Assembly: GCA_016708125.1 (NCBI GenBank)
Contig: JADJGF010000001.1
Location: 4,300,001-4,364,000 of the forward strand
Reading direction: 5' to 3'
DNA: 64,000 nt
DNA from: Ignavibacteriota bacterium
GTDB taxonomy: Bacteria > Bacteroidota > Ignavibacteria > Ignavibacteriales > Melioribacteraceae
Below the pieces are notes generated by a model. The model saw only the letters and a program-made list of their open reading frames with translations, made no database searches and had not been told where the DNA came from. This document shows positions 53,919-62,820 of this stretch, one piece after another. The translations under genes and the position numbers were made by a program. The stretch's first letter is position 1. Each line of letters begins with the position of its first letter.

Positions 53919-54988
53919 TGTACGAATTTTTAATTGACGTATTCGGAAATCAAATTGTAGCATTTTTTGTTGCTGCTGCTCTTCCTTTATTTCTGTTTAT
54001 TTTACCTTACGCGCTTTTTGCAGTTTTGGCAGAAAGAAAAGTTTCTGCTCATATGCAAGATAGACTTGGACCAATGCGTACCGGATATCACGGAATTTTT
54101 CAAACTGTTGCAGATATTTTAAAGTTAATTCAAAAAGAAGATATTGTTGCTAATTCTATCGATAAAAAATTATTCAACTTTGCACCTTTCTTAGTTTTTA
54201 TGGGAAGTTTTGCGGCATTTGCAGTAATACCCTTTTCAAGCTTTTTTATGGGAAGTTCAATCGATATAGGATTATTTTTCTTTTTGGCAATTTCAAGTTT
54301 TATGGTTGCGGGAATTTTAATGGGTGGTTGGTCATCAAACAATAAATATTCTTTACTTGGTGCAATGCGTTCGGTATCTCAAATTATTAGTTATGAAATT
54401 CCTACTGCAATTGTTGTTATAACAATGGTTATGCTAACAAGTACTTTAAACTTAGATACAATCACAAATCAACAAACTGCATTCTTTTGGAATTGGAATA
54501 TTCTTGGCGGAACCGCACCTGGTATTGCAAAATTTTTATTGATTCCTTTAATGATTGGCTCATTTATAATTATTTTCATTAGTACTTTGGCTGAAGTTAA
54601 TAGAACACCATTTGATATTCCGGAAGCAGAATCAGAACTTGTATCCGGATTTTTCACAGAATATTCCGGAATGAAATTCGCAATGTTTTTCCTTGCAGAA
54701 TATGCGAATATGCTTGCAGTTTCATTTTTAATTTCTGTTCTTTTCTTCGGAGGATATCATTCACCAATTGGTTATCTTGGAAATACTTTAGGAATTGAAT
54801 GGTTGATTCCTATTGAACAAGCAATTTGGTTTGCATCAAAAGGCATAACATTTGTAATTGTTCAAATGTGGTTACGTTGGACTTTACCAAGATTAAGAGT
54901 TGATCAGCTTATGACAGTTTGCTGGAAATATTTAATTCCCTATTCAATTGCAATTTTATTACTCGTTGGTCTTATAACTTTAATTTGA
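53918..54988 (+). CDS. nuoH: NADH-quinone oxidoreductase subunit H
   Basis: 356 aa with eight helices. ERKVSAHMQDRLGPMRTGYHGIFQTVADILKLIQKEDI (~40-77), ISYEIPTAIV, EVNRTPFDIPEAESELVSGFFTEYSGMKFAMFFLAEY (~226-262) and LRWTLPRLRVDQLM are all conserved. It links the membrane arm to the peripheral arm near the quinone. nuoG, which often separates nuoF and nuoH, is absent; nuoH follows nuoD directly. Confidence 0.97.
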   Translation: MYEFLIDVFGNQIVAFFVAAALPLFLFILPYALFAVLAERKVSAHMQDRLGPMRTGYHGIFQTVADILKLIQKEDIVANSIDKKLFNFAPFLVFMGSFAAFAVIPFSSFFMGSSIDIGLFFFLAISSFMVAGILMGGWSSNNKYSLLGAMRSVSQIISYEIPTAIVVITMVMLTSTLNLDTITNQQTAFFWNWNILGGTAPGIAKFLLIPLMIGSFIIIFISTLAEVNRTPFDIPEAESELVSGFFTEYSGMKFAMFFLAEYANMLAVSFLISVLFFGGYHSPIGYLGNTLGIEWLIPIEQAIWFASKGITFVIVQMWLRWTLPRLRVDQLMTVCWKYLIPYSIAILLLVGLITLI

Positions 54989-54990
54989 TT

Positions 54991-55584
54991 ATGAAAGAAT
55001 ATTTCAAAAATACATACGAAGCACTTTACACTGTTTTAGTTGGAATGAAAATTACTTTTAAACATCTTTTCGTTCCTTCGGTAACAATCCAATATCCAGA
55101 AGTAAAACCAAAAATGCCGGAGCGCGCACGAAACAGACTATTTGTAAATATGGATGATTGTATCGGTTGCGACCAATGTTCAAGAGCTTGTCCTGTAAAT
55201 TGCATATCAATTGAAACTTTAAAAGCAACTCCAGATGATAGTCCGGGTGAAACTTCGCAAGGTAAAAAGAAAGCTTTATGGGTTACAAAATTTGATATTG
55301 ATATTGCGAAATGCTGCTTCTGCTCACTTTGTGTTTATCCTTGTCCGACCGAATGTATAAAAATGACTCAAGTTTATGAATTCTCAGAATTCGAAAGAGA
55401 AGATTTGCTTTATAGATTTGCAACATTAACACCTTCGGAAATTTCAGAAAAACAAAAGAAGTTTGAAGAATTTACAGCCGCAAAAGAAGCTGAAAAATTG
55501 GCTGCAGCAAAAGCAAAAGTAGAAAAACCAAAACCGGTTATTGAAAAAAAAGTTGATCCAAATACTGATAAAAAAGCAGAGTAA
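54991..55584 (+). CDS. nuoI: NADH-quinone oxidoreductase subunit I
   Basis: 197 aa from the ATG at 54991, 2 bp after nuoH. A frame opening 24 codons earlier lies inside nuoH and is not needed. Two [4Fe-4S] motifs, CIGCDQCSRACP (~54-65) and CCFCSLCVYPCP (~105-116), carry electrons toward NuoB. The tail (~150-197) is unusually rich in Lys, Ala, Glu and Pro (AAKEAEKLAAAKAKVEKPKP), longer than standard NuoI. Confidence 0.97.
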   Translation: MKEYFKNTYEALYTVLVGMKITFKHLFVPSVTIQYPEVKPKMPERARNRLFVNMDDCIGCDQCSRACPVNCISIETLKATPDDSPGETSQGKKKALWVTKFDIDIAKCCFCSLCVYPCPTECIKMTQVYEFSEFEREDLLYRFATLTPSEISEKQKKFEEFTAAKEAEKLAAAKAKVEKPKPVIEKKVDPNTDKKAE

Positions 55585-55590
55585 TTTTTA

Positions 55591-56088
55591 ATGGAATTGT
55601 ACGATATCATATTTTATTTATTTGCAGCAATAACAATTGTTTCTGCGGTAATTGTGGTAAATGCAAGAAACATTGTTCATGCGGCATTTAGTCTTTTACT
55701 TACTTTTTTTGGTGTTTCCGGAATTTATGTTTTACTTGGTGCTGATTTTCTTGCAGTCGTTCAAATTATGGTTTACGTTGGTGGAATTTTAATTCTACTA
55801 TTATTTGGTGTTATGTTAACAAATAAAATTACAGATGTTGAAATTCGTTCCGGTTCTTTTCAAGTTCTTCCGGCAATAATTGGATTGGCCGCATTTGCCG
55901 CAATTTTATTCGGTGTAATGACTTCAACAAATTGGAAATCGCAAAGTTTTGTAATTCCAAATACAACATCTTTTGAATTAGGTAAATTACTTATAAGTGA
56001 ATATGTTCTGGTTTTTGAGCTCTTGGGAATTCTATTATTAATTGCTTTAATCGGTGCTGCATCAATTGCAAGAAGAGATAAGGAATAA
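55591..56088 (+). CDS. nuoJ: NADH-quinone oxidoreductase subunit J
   Basis: 165 aa, five helices. NARNIVHAAFSLLLTFFGVSGIYVLLGADFLAVVQIMVYVGGILILLLFGVML (~25-78) is the conserved NuoJ core with the pi-bulge helix, and ELLGILLLIALIGAASIARR ends it. It is part of the proton-pumping membrane arm, 6 bp after nuoI and 5 bp before nuoK. Confidence 0.96.
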   Translation: MELYDIIFYLFAAITIVSAVIVVNARNIVHAAFSLLLTFFGVSGIYVLLGADFLAVVQIMVYVGGILILLLFGVMLTNKITDVEIRSGSFQVLPAIIGLAAFAAILFGVMTSTNWKSQSFVIPNTTSFELGKLLISEYVLVFELLGILLLIALIGAASIARRDKE

Positions 56089-56093
56089 TTAAA

Positions 56094-56402
56094 GTGGAAG
56101 TTGGATTAAATCATTTTTTAGTTGTTAGCGTTGCACTTTTCTCACTTGGATTATATGGAGTTGTAACCAGAAAAAATGCTGTTATGGTTTTAATGGGAGT
56201 TGAATTAATTCTAAATTCGGCAAATATAAATTTTGTTGCATTTTCCAAATTCGGAAATTTTGGTATCGATGGACAGCTTTATGCTTTATTTGTTATAATT
56301 TTAGCAGCCGCAGAAGCCGCAATTGCTTTGGCTATTGTATTAAATATTTATAAAAGATTTGCAAATGTTAATGTTGATGAAATAAATAATCTCAAAGAAT
56401 AG
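56094..56402 (+). CDS. nuoK: NADH-quinone oxidoreductase subunit K
   Basis: 102 aa, GTG start, three helices. GLYGVVTRKNAVMVLMGVELILNSANINFVAFS (~19-51) and VIILAAAEAAIALAIVLNIYKRF (with the two conserved membrane Glu, ~37 and ~73) are typical NuoK. It is an MrpC-like antiporter-type subunit. It is 3 bp before nuoL. Confidence 0.97.
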   Translation: MEVGLNHFLVVSVALFSLGLYGVVTRKNAVMVLMGVELILNSANINFVAFSKFGNFGIDGQLYALFVIILAAAEAAIALAIVLNIYKRFANVNVDEINNLKE

Positions 56403-56405
56403 TTT

Positions 56406-58502
56406 ATGACAGAATTTACAAATATCAATCTTTCATTAGTTGTACTTTTACTTCCGTTGTTTGGATTTTTCATTGTGCTATTCTTTGGAAAAAAATTCCC
56501 AAAATTATATTTGGCAGAAGTTGGAATTATAACTCTTGCATTTATTTTATCGCTTGTTATTGGTTACTCAAAATTAACTTCATTTTCGCATCAAGATATT
56601 TTATTTTCTTTCACTTGGATTGATTTTGGAAATGTTCCAAATCTTGGAAATCTTCATGTTGATTTGGGAATTAAAATAGATAATCTTACGGTAATAATGT
56701 TGTTTGTCGTAAATCTAATTAGCATGCTTGTTCATATTTATTCTATTGCTTATTTGAAAGGTGATAAAAGATATTCAAGATATTTTGCATACTTAGGAAT
56801 TTTCACATTTTCGATGTTAGGAATTGTTCTTACAGATAATTTGTTGATGATGTATATTTTCTGGGAACTTGTTGGATTATCGTCATATTTATTGATTGGC
56901 TTCTGGTACGAAAAACAATCAGCTTCCGATGCCGGTAAAAAAGCATTCCTCACAAATAGAGTTGGTGATATTGGAATGTTTATCGGAATTCTAATTTTAT
57001 TTACTAACTATAAATCTTTCTCATTCGATTTTATATATTCACAAATTGCAAGCGGAAATTTACCTTTTGGAAGTGAAGCTTGGTTAACCGCTACTGGAAT
57101 ATTGGTTTTTATGGGCGCAGTTGGAAAATCTGCTCAATTCCCTCTTCATGTTTGGCTGCCGGATGCAATGGAAGGTCCAACTCCGGTTAGCGCTTTAATT
57201 CATGCTGCAACTATGGTTGCCGCCGGTGTTTATTTAGTTGCAAGAATATTCGTAATGTTAACTGCAGATGCAATGCTCGTAATTGCTGTTGTTGGTGCAG
57301 TTACTTCATTATTTTCTGCAACAATTGCATTAACTCAAAATGATATTAAAAAAGTTTTAGCATACTCAACAGTTAGCCAGCTCGGTTATATGGTTATGGC
57401 TCTTGGTGTTGGCGCATATACTTTCGCATTTTTCCATTTAGTAACTCATGCATTTTTTAAAGCTTGTTTATTTTTGGGTTCCGGTTCTGTAATTCATGCA
57501 ATGCATAATGAACAAGATATAAGAGAAATGGGCGGATTGAAGAAAAAAATGCCGATTACTTACTATACATTTTTAATTTCAACTTTAGCTATTTCCGGCG
57601 TCCCGTTATTTTCCGGATTTTTAAGTAAAGATGGAATTCTTGCCGGAACTTTGGCATTTGGCCATTTAACCGGTCATTGGTTAATTCCAATAATGGGATT
57701 TTTAGTTGCGTTCCTAACGGCTTTTTATATGTTCAGATTAGTAATTTTAACATTCCACGGTGAACCAAGAAATCATCATAAATATGATCACGCACATGAA
57801 TCACCTTTTGTAATGGTTATGCCGTTAGTTGTGCTAAGTACTTTGTCAATATTTTTCTGGTACACTCCAAATCCAATTTCTCCGGATGCCGGATGGTTTA
57901 CTACAAGTTGGGTAACTACTCCGCAAACTGTCGTTCCTAAAACTGCAGCATATGATTTTATGATAAATGATTTATCTGAACATTCTGTGCAAAATTCACA
58001 CGGAGAAATAGTTCATTCAGAAAAATATACTCATGCTATGCATTGGGCACATTATCCGGCAATGATAATTTCATTAATTGTTGCGGGACTTGGAATTCTA
58101 CTTGCTTTCACAATGTATCAGTGGAAGAAAATTTCTCCGGATAAAATTGCTGATAGTGTTAAAGGACTTTACAAAGGTTCACTTAATAAATGGTATGTTG
58201 ATGAATTTTATGCAAAATCATTTATCGGCGGAACTTTAAAACTTGGTGATTTATTAGCTTGGTTTGATAAGTGGGTTGTTGACGGAATTGTAAATGGATC
58301 AGCTTATGTTACAAAAATAATTTCAAAAATAAGTGGATTGTTTGATACCTATATTGTTGATGGATTGGTTAATGGTACAGCTTTGTTCAGCGGATTTGTT
58401 GGATTTAATTTTAAGAAATTACAAACCGGAAAGGTTCAGACATATATTGTTTTAGTTGTTTTTTCCGTAATTATTTTATTTTTCATAATTGGACCTTTTT
58501 AG
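56406..58502 (+). CDS. nuoL: NADH-quinone oxidoreductase subunit L
   Basis: 698 aa, about 16 helices. LVHIYSIAYLKGDKRYSRYFAYLGIFTFSMLGIVLTDNLLMMYIFWELVGLSSYLLIGFWYE (~107-168), GKSAQFPLHVWLPDAMEGPTPVSALIHAATMVAAGVYLVARIF (~237-280) and LTQNDIKKVLAYSTVSQLGYMVMALG are conserved. The long lateral helix near the C-terminus is present. It is the distal proton-pumping antiporter-like subunit. Confidence 0.97.
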   Translation: MTEFTNINLSLVVLLLPLFGFFIVLFFGKKFPKLYLAEVGIITLAFILSLVIGYSKLTSFSHQDILFSFTWIDFGNVPNLGNLHVDLGIKIDNLTVIMLFVVNLISMLVHIYSIAYLKGDKRYSRYFAYLGIFTFSMLGIVLTDNLLMMYIFWELVGLSSYLLIGFWYEKQSASDAGKKAFLTNRVGDIGMFIGILILFTNYKSFSFDFIYSQIASGNLPFGSEAWLTATGILVFMGAVGKSAQFPLHVWLPDAMEGPTPVSALIHAATMVAAGVYLVARIFVMLTADAMLVIAVVGAVTSLFSATIALTQNDIKKVLAYSTVSQLGYMVMALGVGAYTFAFFHLVTHAFFKACLFLGSGSVIHAMHNEQDIREMGGLKKKMPITYYTFLISTLAISGVPLFSGFLSKDGILAGTLAFGHLTGHWLIPIMGFLVAFLTAFYMFRLVILTFHGEPRNHHKYDHAHESPFVMVMPLVVLSTLSIFFWYTPNPISPDAGWFTTSWVTTPQTVVPKTAAYDFMINDLSEHSVQNSHGEIVHSEKYTHAMHWAHYPAMIISLIVAGLGILLAFTMYQWKKISPDKIADSVKGLYKGSLNKWYVDEFYAKSFIGGTLKLGDLLAWFDKWVVDGIVNGSAYVTKIISKISGLFDTYIVDGLVNGTALFSGFVGFNFKKLQTGKVQTYIVLVVFSVIILFFIIGPF

Positions 58503-58534
58503 AAAAGTTTAAAAATATAAGGTAACACATTATA

Positions 58535-60139
58535 ATGAATGGAATTCCTATTTTATCATTAATTACTTTTCTGCCAGTTATTGGTATGATTTTAATTCTT
58601 TTCATGCCAAGCAAAATGGCAAGAGAAATTAAGATTACATCGCTAATAATAACATTTCTGCAAATTATTCTTGCTGGTGTTTTATTAGCAAATTTTAATT
58701 TTTCCGCTGGTGGAATTTATGAAGCAAGTTCATTTCAATTTGTTGAAAAATTTCAATGGATAAAAATTGCCGGTCTTTCTTGGATTGGAACCGTAAAAGT
58801 TGATTACTTTTTAGGTGCTGATGGTCTTAGTTTACCTATGTTACTTTTAACAGCTTTGGTTTCGTTTATTGCAGTAATTTCATCATGGAGTATTAACAAA
58901 TCCGTAAAAGGATTTTTTGCACTTTTCTTATTGTTAGATACCGGAATGATGGGTGTTTTTGTCTCTTTAGATTTCTTTTTATTCTACATTTTCTGGGAAT
59001 TAATGTTACTTCCTATGTATTTCTTAATTGGAATTTGGGGCGGACCAAGAAAAGAATATGCAGCAATTAAGTTCTTTATTTATACTTTGTTCGGAAGCGT
59101 TTTTATGCTTTTAGTTATGATTGCATTATATTTTAGCGCTAGTGAAACTTTAGCAGATGGCACTACAGTTTTTACGTTTAATTTATTAGCATTGATGGAT
59201 CCGACAAATTATACAACTAATGGTATTTTATCTCCTTTAAATCCTAATAATTATAGACTTGCAGCATATATTGCCTTGTTTGTTGGTTTTGCTATAAAAA
59301 TTCCAATGTTCCCTTTCCATACATGGTTGCCGGATGCACACGTTGAAGCTCCAACTCCAATCAGCGTAATATTAGCTGGCGTTTTACTTAAAATGGGAAC
59401 TTACGGAATTCTAAGAATCAGCTACCCAATTTTCCCAGAAATCACACAAGAGTTATCATTTTATATTGCTCTTTTTGGAGTAATAAATATTATTTACGGT
59501 GCATTAGTTGCGCTGGCTCAAAAAGATTTTAAAAAATTAATTGCTTATTCATCAGTTTCTCATATGGGCTACGTGTTGCTTGGAATGGCTTCAATGTCAA
59601 CAACCGGAATTACCGGAGCGATTTTCCAAATGTTTAATCATGGAACAATTACCGCAATGTTATTCTTAATTGTTGGTGTAATTTACGATAGAGCTCATAC
59701 TCGTGATATAAATAGTTTTGGCGGTTTAGCCAACAAAATGCCGGTTTATACATTTTTTGTAACCATTGCTTTTTTTGCCGCAATTGGTTTACCAAGTTTA
59801 TCCGGATTTATTTCCGAAGCATTGGTTTTTGTCGGAGCTTTTGGTGTTGCCGAAATTAGAGTTTTAACAATGGTTGGTACTTTGGGAATTTTACTTGGCG
59901 CTGCTTATATGTTGTGGACTTTACAAAGAATTTTCTTCGGCGAATTTAATAAAAAGTGGGAAGATGTTTTAACTGATATCACATTTAGAGAATATGCAAT
60001 GTTTATTCCTTTAACAATTATAATTGTGTTTTTAGGAATCTATCCATCGGCAATGTTGGATATAATGAATACATCTGTTAATACACTTGTACAATTTTTA
60101 AGCGATAAAGCTCAAGGTTTTTCCTTAAGCGGAATGTAA
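58535..60139 (+). CDS. nuoM: NADH-quinone oxidoreductase subunit M
   Basis: 534 aa, about 14 helices. FFLFYIFWELMLLPMYFLIGIWGG (~148-171), FAIKIPMFPFHTWLPDAHVEAPTPISVILAGVLLKMGTYGILRI (~250-293) and LAQKDFKKLIAYSSVSHMGYVLLGMAS are the NuoM signatures with the conserved membrane Glu and Lys. It is a proton-pumping antiporter-like subunit, 32 bp after nuoL. Confidence 0.97.
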   Translation: MNGIPILSLITFLPVIGMILILFMPSKMAREIKITSLIITFLQIILAGVLLANFNFSAGGIYEASSFQFVEKFQWIKIAGLSWIGTVKVDYFLGADGLSLPMLLLTALVSFIAVISSWSINKSVKGFFALFLLLDTGMMGVFVSLDFFLFYIFWELMLLPMYFLIGIWGGPRKEYAAIKFFIYTLFGSVFMLLVMIALYFSASETLADGTTVFTFNLLALMDPTNYTTNGILSPLNPNNYRLAAYIALFVGFAIKIPMFPFHTWLPDAHVEAPTPISVILAGVLLKMGTYGILRISYPIFPEITQELSFYIALFGVINIIYGALVALAQKDFKKLIAYSSVSHMGYVLLGMASMSTTGITGAIFQMFNHGTITAMLFLIVGVIYDRAHTRDINSFGGLANKMPVYTFFVTIAFFAAIGLPSLSGFISEALVFVGAFGVAEIRVLTMVGTLGILLGAAYMLWTLQRIFFGEFNKKWEDVLTDITFREYAMFIPLTIIIVFLGIYPSAMLDIMNTSVNTLVQFLSDKAQGFSLSGM

Positions 60140-60176
60140 TTTATAATAAATTTTTACTCAGAATTCTGATAATAAA

Positions 60177-61682
60177 ATGTTTGAAAATCTTTTAACCGAT
60201 ATCTCTTTAATAATTCCGGAAGTAATAATTTCGGGAACATTGCTTCTATTAGTTTTGGTTGATTTAATTTATAACAAAGATAAATCAATAATTCCTTTTA
60301 TTGGATTGATTGGATTATTTATTGCATTATATTTTGCGATAAATGGTTTGAGCATAAATTCAACTGCATTTGTTGTAAGTTCCACAAATAATGATTATGG
60401 ATTATTAACTATTGATTCATTCGGTTCATATTTTAAGATTATAATTTTAATTACTTCTATTCTAATAATTTTATTCGCAAAAAATTCAGCGGAAATAAAA
60501 AATGTATCAGAGCGTTCCGGCGAATTTTATACTTTAATTTTCGGAATGATTTTGGGAATGCTTTTTATGGTTTCCGCTTCTGATTTGATAATGATTTATT
60601 TATCCGTAGAATTACTTTCACTTTCCTCTTACGTTTTAGCCGGATTTACAAAATTAAGAGATAGAGATACTGAGGCTTCGTTAAAATATTTAGTTTACGG
60701 CGCTGCTTCATCGGGAATTATGCTTTTCGGAATTTCAATAATTTATGGCTTAACTGGTAATACAAATTTATTTGTAATTAATGATGTTTTTAAATCGACA
60801 AGTCTAAATCTATTAGCATATTCCTTTTCAATAATTTTATTTTTTACCGGAATTGGATTTAAAATTTCAGCAGTTCCATTTCATTTCTGGACTCCGGATG
60901 TTTATGAAGGTGCTCCAATTTCTGTTACTGCATTTTTATCTGTCGCAAGTAAAGCCGCCGGTTTTGCTCTTCTAATCCGATTTATTAAAACAACATTTTT
61001 GTTGAAAGAAGTTAGCGGAAGCTGGATTCTTTTAGAAGGATTTGACTGGCAAAGTTTTATTATAGTTATTTCGATTTTAACAATGACACTTGGAAATTTT
61101 GCTGCATTGTGGCAAGATAATGTTAAAAGAATGCTTGCATATTCAAGTATTGCACACGCGGGATATATGCTTTTGGGAATTGCTGTTTTAAGCGATCAAG
61201 GTTTATTAGCGGTAATGATTTATTTCTTAGTTTATTTACTTATGAATATTGGCGCTTTCTATATTGTTATGATTATTGCTAATCAAATAAATTCCGAAAA
61301 TTTAAATGATTATAATAAACTTGGATATGCTTCCCCATTTCTCGGCGTTTCACTTACAGTATTTTTAATTTCTTTAACCGGTTTACCGCCAACAGCCGGA
61401 TTTATTTCAAAACTTTATATTTTCATTTCTTTAATTGATGCAAAAATGATTTTTGTTGCAGTTGTTGCAGTTTTAAACAGTGTTGTTTCACTATATTATT
61501 ATATCAGAATTCTCAAACACATGTTTATTAGCGAAGCTGAGCAAGAAGTTCCGCAATTAAAACTTTCGGCTAACGAAATTGTTTTCATTCTTATTTTGTT
61601 AATTCCAACGTTACTTTTTGGAATTTACTTTTCACCGCTTGTTGATTTTGCCCAAAATTGTTTGGCAATTTTAATTAATTAA
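60177..61682 (+). CDS. nuoN: NADH-quinone oxidoreductase subunit N
   Basis: 501 aa, about 14 helices. SASDLIMIYLSVELLSLSSYVLAGF (~132-156), RDTEASLKYLVYGAASSGIMLFGIS, GFKISAVPFHFWTPDVYEGAPISVTAFLSVASKAAGFALLIR (~228-270) and WQDNVKRMLAYSSIAHAGYMLLG are NuoN hallmarks. It is the last nuo gene; nuoE, nuoF and nuoG are absent from the whole operon. No terminator hairpin was seen in the 42 bp after it. Confidence 0.97.
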   Translation: MFENLLTDISLIIPEVIISGTLLLLVLVDLIYNKDKSIIPFIGLIGLFIALYFAINGLSINSTAFVVSSTNNDYGLLTIDSFGSYFKIIILITSILIILFAKNSAEIKNVSERSGEFYTLIFGMILGMLFMVSASDLIMIYLSVELLSLSSYVLAGFTKLRDRDTEASLKYLVYGAASSGIMLFGISIIYGLTGNTNLFVINDVFKSTSLNLLAYSFSIILFFTGIGFKISAVPFHFWTPDVYEGAPISVTAFLSVASKAAGFALLIRFIKTTFLLKEVSGSWILLEGFDWQSFIIVISILTMTLGNFAALWQDNVKRMLAYSSIAHAGYMLLGIAVLSDQGLLAVMIYFLVYLLMNIGAFYIVMIIANQINSENLNDYNKLGYASPFLGVSLTVFLISLTGLPPTAGFISKLYIFISLIDAKMIFVAVVAVLNSVVSLYYYIRILKHMFISEAEQEVPQLKLSANEIVFILILLIPTLLFGIYFSPLVDFAQNCLAILIN

Positions 61683-61724
61683 TTTTAACTCTTGTAAATC
61701 TGTAAATACTTTTTTATTTTATAT

Positions 61725-61741
61725 ACGACAATTTTAGTCGT
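61725..61741. promoter_or_regulatory. Palindrome before the Rrf2 regulator gene, possible operator
   Basis: ACGACAATTTTAGTCGT, two inverted 5-bp half-sites spaced by 7 bp, ending 4 bp before the ATG at 61746. Rrf2 regulators commonly bind palindromes in their own promoters, so autoregulation is plausible. No Shine-Dalgarno sequence is visible here, and the palindrome occupies its position. Confidence 0.45.
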
Positions 61742-61745
61742 GTTT

Positions 61746-62153
61746 ATGATAAAAATTTCTAAATCCGTTGAATATTCAATTCTTGCACTAAAATATATTT
61801 CTGATAATAAAGAAGTTAAATTAAGCAGCTCAACTATTTCCGGCGAGCTAAATATTCCTTACGATTTATTAGCCAAATTGCTGCAAAAATTAGTGCGAAA
61901 AGGAATTATAAAATCAGAGCAAGGAAAATATGGAGGTTATACTCTTATTGTTCCATCTGAAAAACTTACAATTCTGCAAATTATTAATGCCTTGGATGAA
62001 AATATTCAACTAACAAATTGTAGTTTTGAAAATGCTACAACGGAAAATTGCGGGCGGCTAAATAATTGTTTTATAAGAACTCCTTTTTTGAATTTACAAA
62101 ATAAAATTAATGATATTTTTGAATCAATTACATTGCACGAAATTTCAAATTAA
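61746..62153 (+). CDS. Rrf2-family transcriptional regulator, probable Fe-S sensor
   Basis: 135 aa from the ATG at 61746; an upstream GTG is in frame but less like family starts (MIKISKSVEYSILALKYI). The winged helix (~20-75) has SSSTISGELNIPYDLLAKLLQKLVRKGIIKSEQGKYGGYTL. Three cysteines in the order C-x9-C-x5-C (NCSFENATTENCGRLNNC, ~91-108) resemble the [2Fe-2S] ligands of IscR/NsrR-type members. It probably senses Fe-S status or oxidative stress and controls the following genes, which include an Fe-S carrier and superoxide dismutase. Confidence 0.9.
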   Translation: MIKISKSVEYSILALKYISDNKEVKLSSSTISGELNIPYDLLAKLLQKLVRKGIIKSEQGKYGGYTLIVPSEKLTILQIINALDENIQLTNCSFENATTENCGRLNNCFIRTPFLNLQNKINDIFESITLHEISN

Positions 62154-62168
62154 TATATTAGAGACATT

Positions 62169-62483
62169 ATGAATCAGCTTGAACATTTAAAATCAAACAA
62201 AAACATTTTTTTCAACTTTATGAAAGAAGATTATCCGTTATTTAGATATTCAAATTTATTTTTGCGCGATCTTCAATATGCAATTAAATCATATTTTGAT
62301 ATGAAAGAAAATCCAATTAGTTATTCTCAAGCAGAAATAATTGCAAGAAATTTTATTGATGAATTATTAAAATCAAATGATATTTTGCAAATTGATAAAA
62401 AATCTTGGAAAGTAAATTTTGATATTGGAATTAAACACAAAGTTTCAGAACCGGAAGGAGTTTCAAATGAACAGCTCAATTGA
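62169..62483 (+). CDS. Unknown 104-aa protein in the Fe-S/oxidative-stress cluster
   Basis: 104 aa, charged, with no signal or membrane helix and no cysteine. It is probably mostly helical (FFNFMKEDYPLFRYSNLFLRDLQYAIKSYFD; ISYSQAEIIARNFIDELLKSNDIL). A weak SD (AGAGAC) lies 5 bases before the ATG. It starts 15 bp after the Rrf2 gene and overlaps the IscA gene by 17 bp, so it belongs to the same operon and likely has a linked role. No family was recognised and no function is proposed. Confidence 0.75.
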   Translation: MNQLEHLKSNKNIFFNFMKEDYPLFRYSNLFLRDLQYAIKSYFDMKENPISYSQAEIIARNFIDELLKSNDILQIDKKSWKVNFDIGIKHKVSEPEGVSNEQLN

Positions 62484-62820
62484 TACAAGTTCAACAATTA
62501 CAATTTCGGAAAAAGCTATAAAACAAGTTAAACAAATTATGAGTGAAAATAATATTCCAGAAAATTATTCGCTGCGAATAAGTGTAAAAGGCGGAGGATG
62601 TTCCGGTTTCACATATAATTTAGGCTTTGACGGTGACGAAAAAGACGGAGATACTTTTTTCGAAAATGATAATTTTAAAATCGTTGTTGATGGAAAAAGT
62701 TTATTTTATTTACTTGGAACCGAGCTTGATTTTAGTGATGGTTTAAATGGAAGAGGTTTTATTTTTAATAATCCAAACGCAACCAAAACTTGCGGCTGCG
62801 GTGAATCTTTCGGAGTTTAG
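62467..62820 (+). CDS. IscA/ErpA-type Fe-S cluster carrier
   Basis: 117 aa from the ATG at 62467, chosen for the strong GGAAGGAG 7 bases upstream; the frame opens 16 codons earlier inside the previous gene. ITISEKAIKQVKQIM, LRISVKGGGCSGFTYNLGF (Cys45) and TKTCGCGESFGV (Cys109, Cys111) give the three conserved A-type carrier cysteines. It holds and delivers Fe-S clusters to client proteins, which here may include complex I just upstream. Confidence 0.95.
   Translation: MNSSIDTSSTITISEKAIKQVKQIMSENNIPENYSLRISVKGGGCSGFTYNLGFDGDEKDGDTFFENDNFKIVVDGKSLFYLLGTELDFSDGLNGRGFIFNNPNATKTCGCGESFGV

Noticed and set aside
54919..54990. Longer NuoI start inside nuoH
   Set aside because: The 24 extra residues are out-of-frame nuoH sequence; the ATG at 54991 gives the standard NuoI N-terminus.
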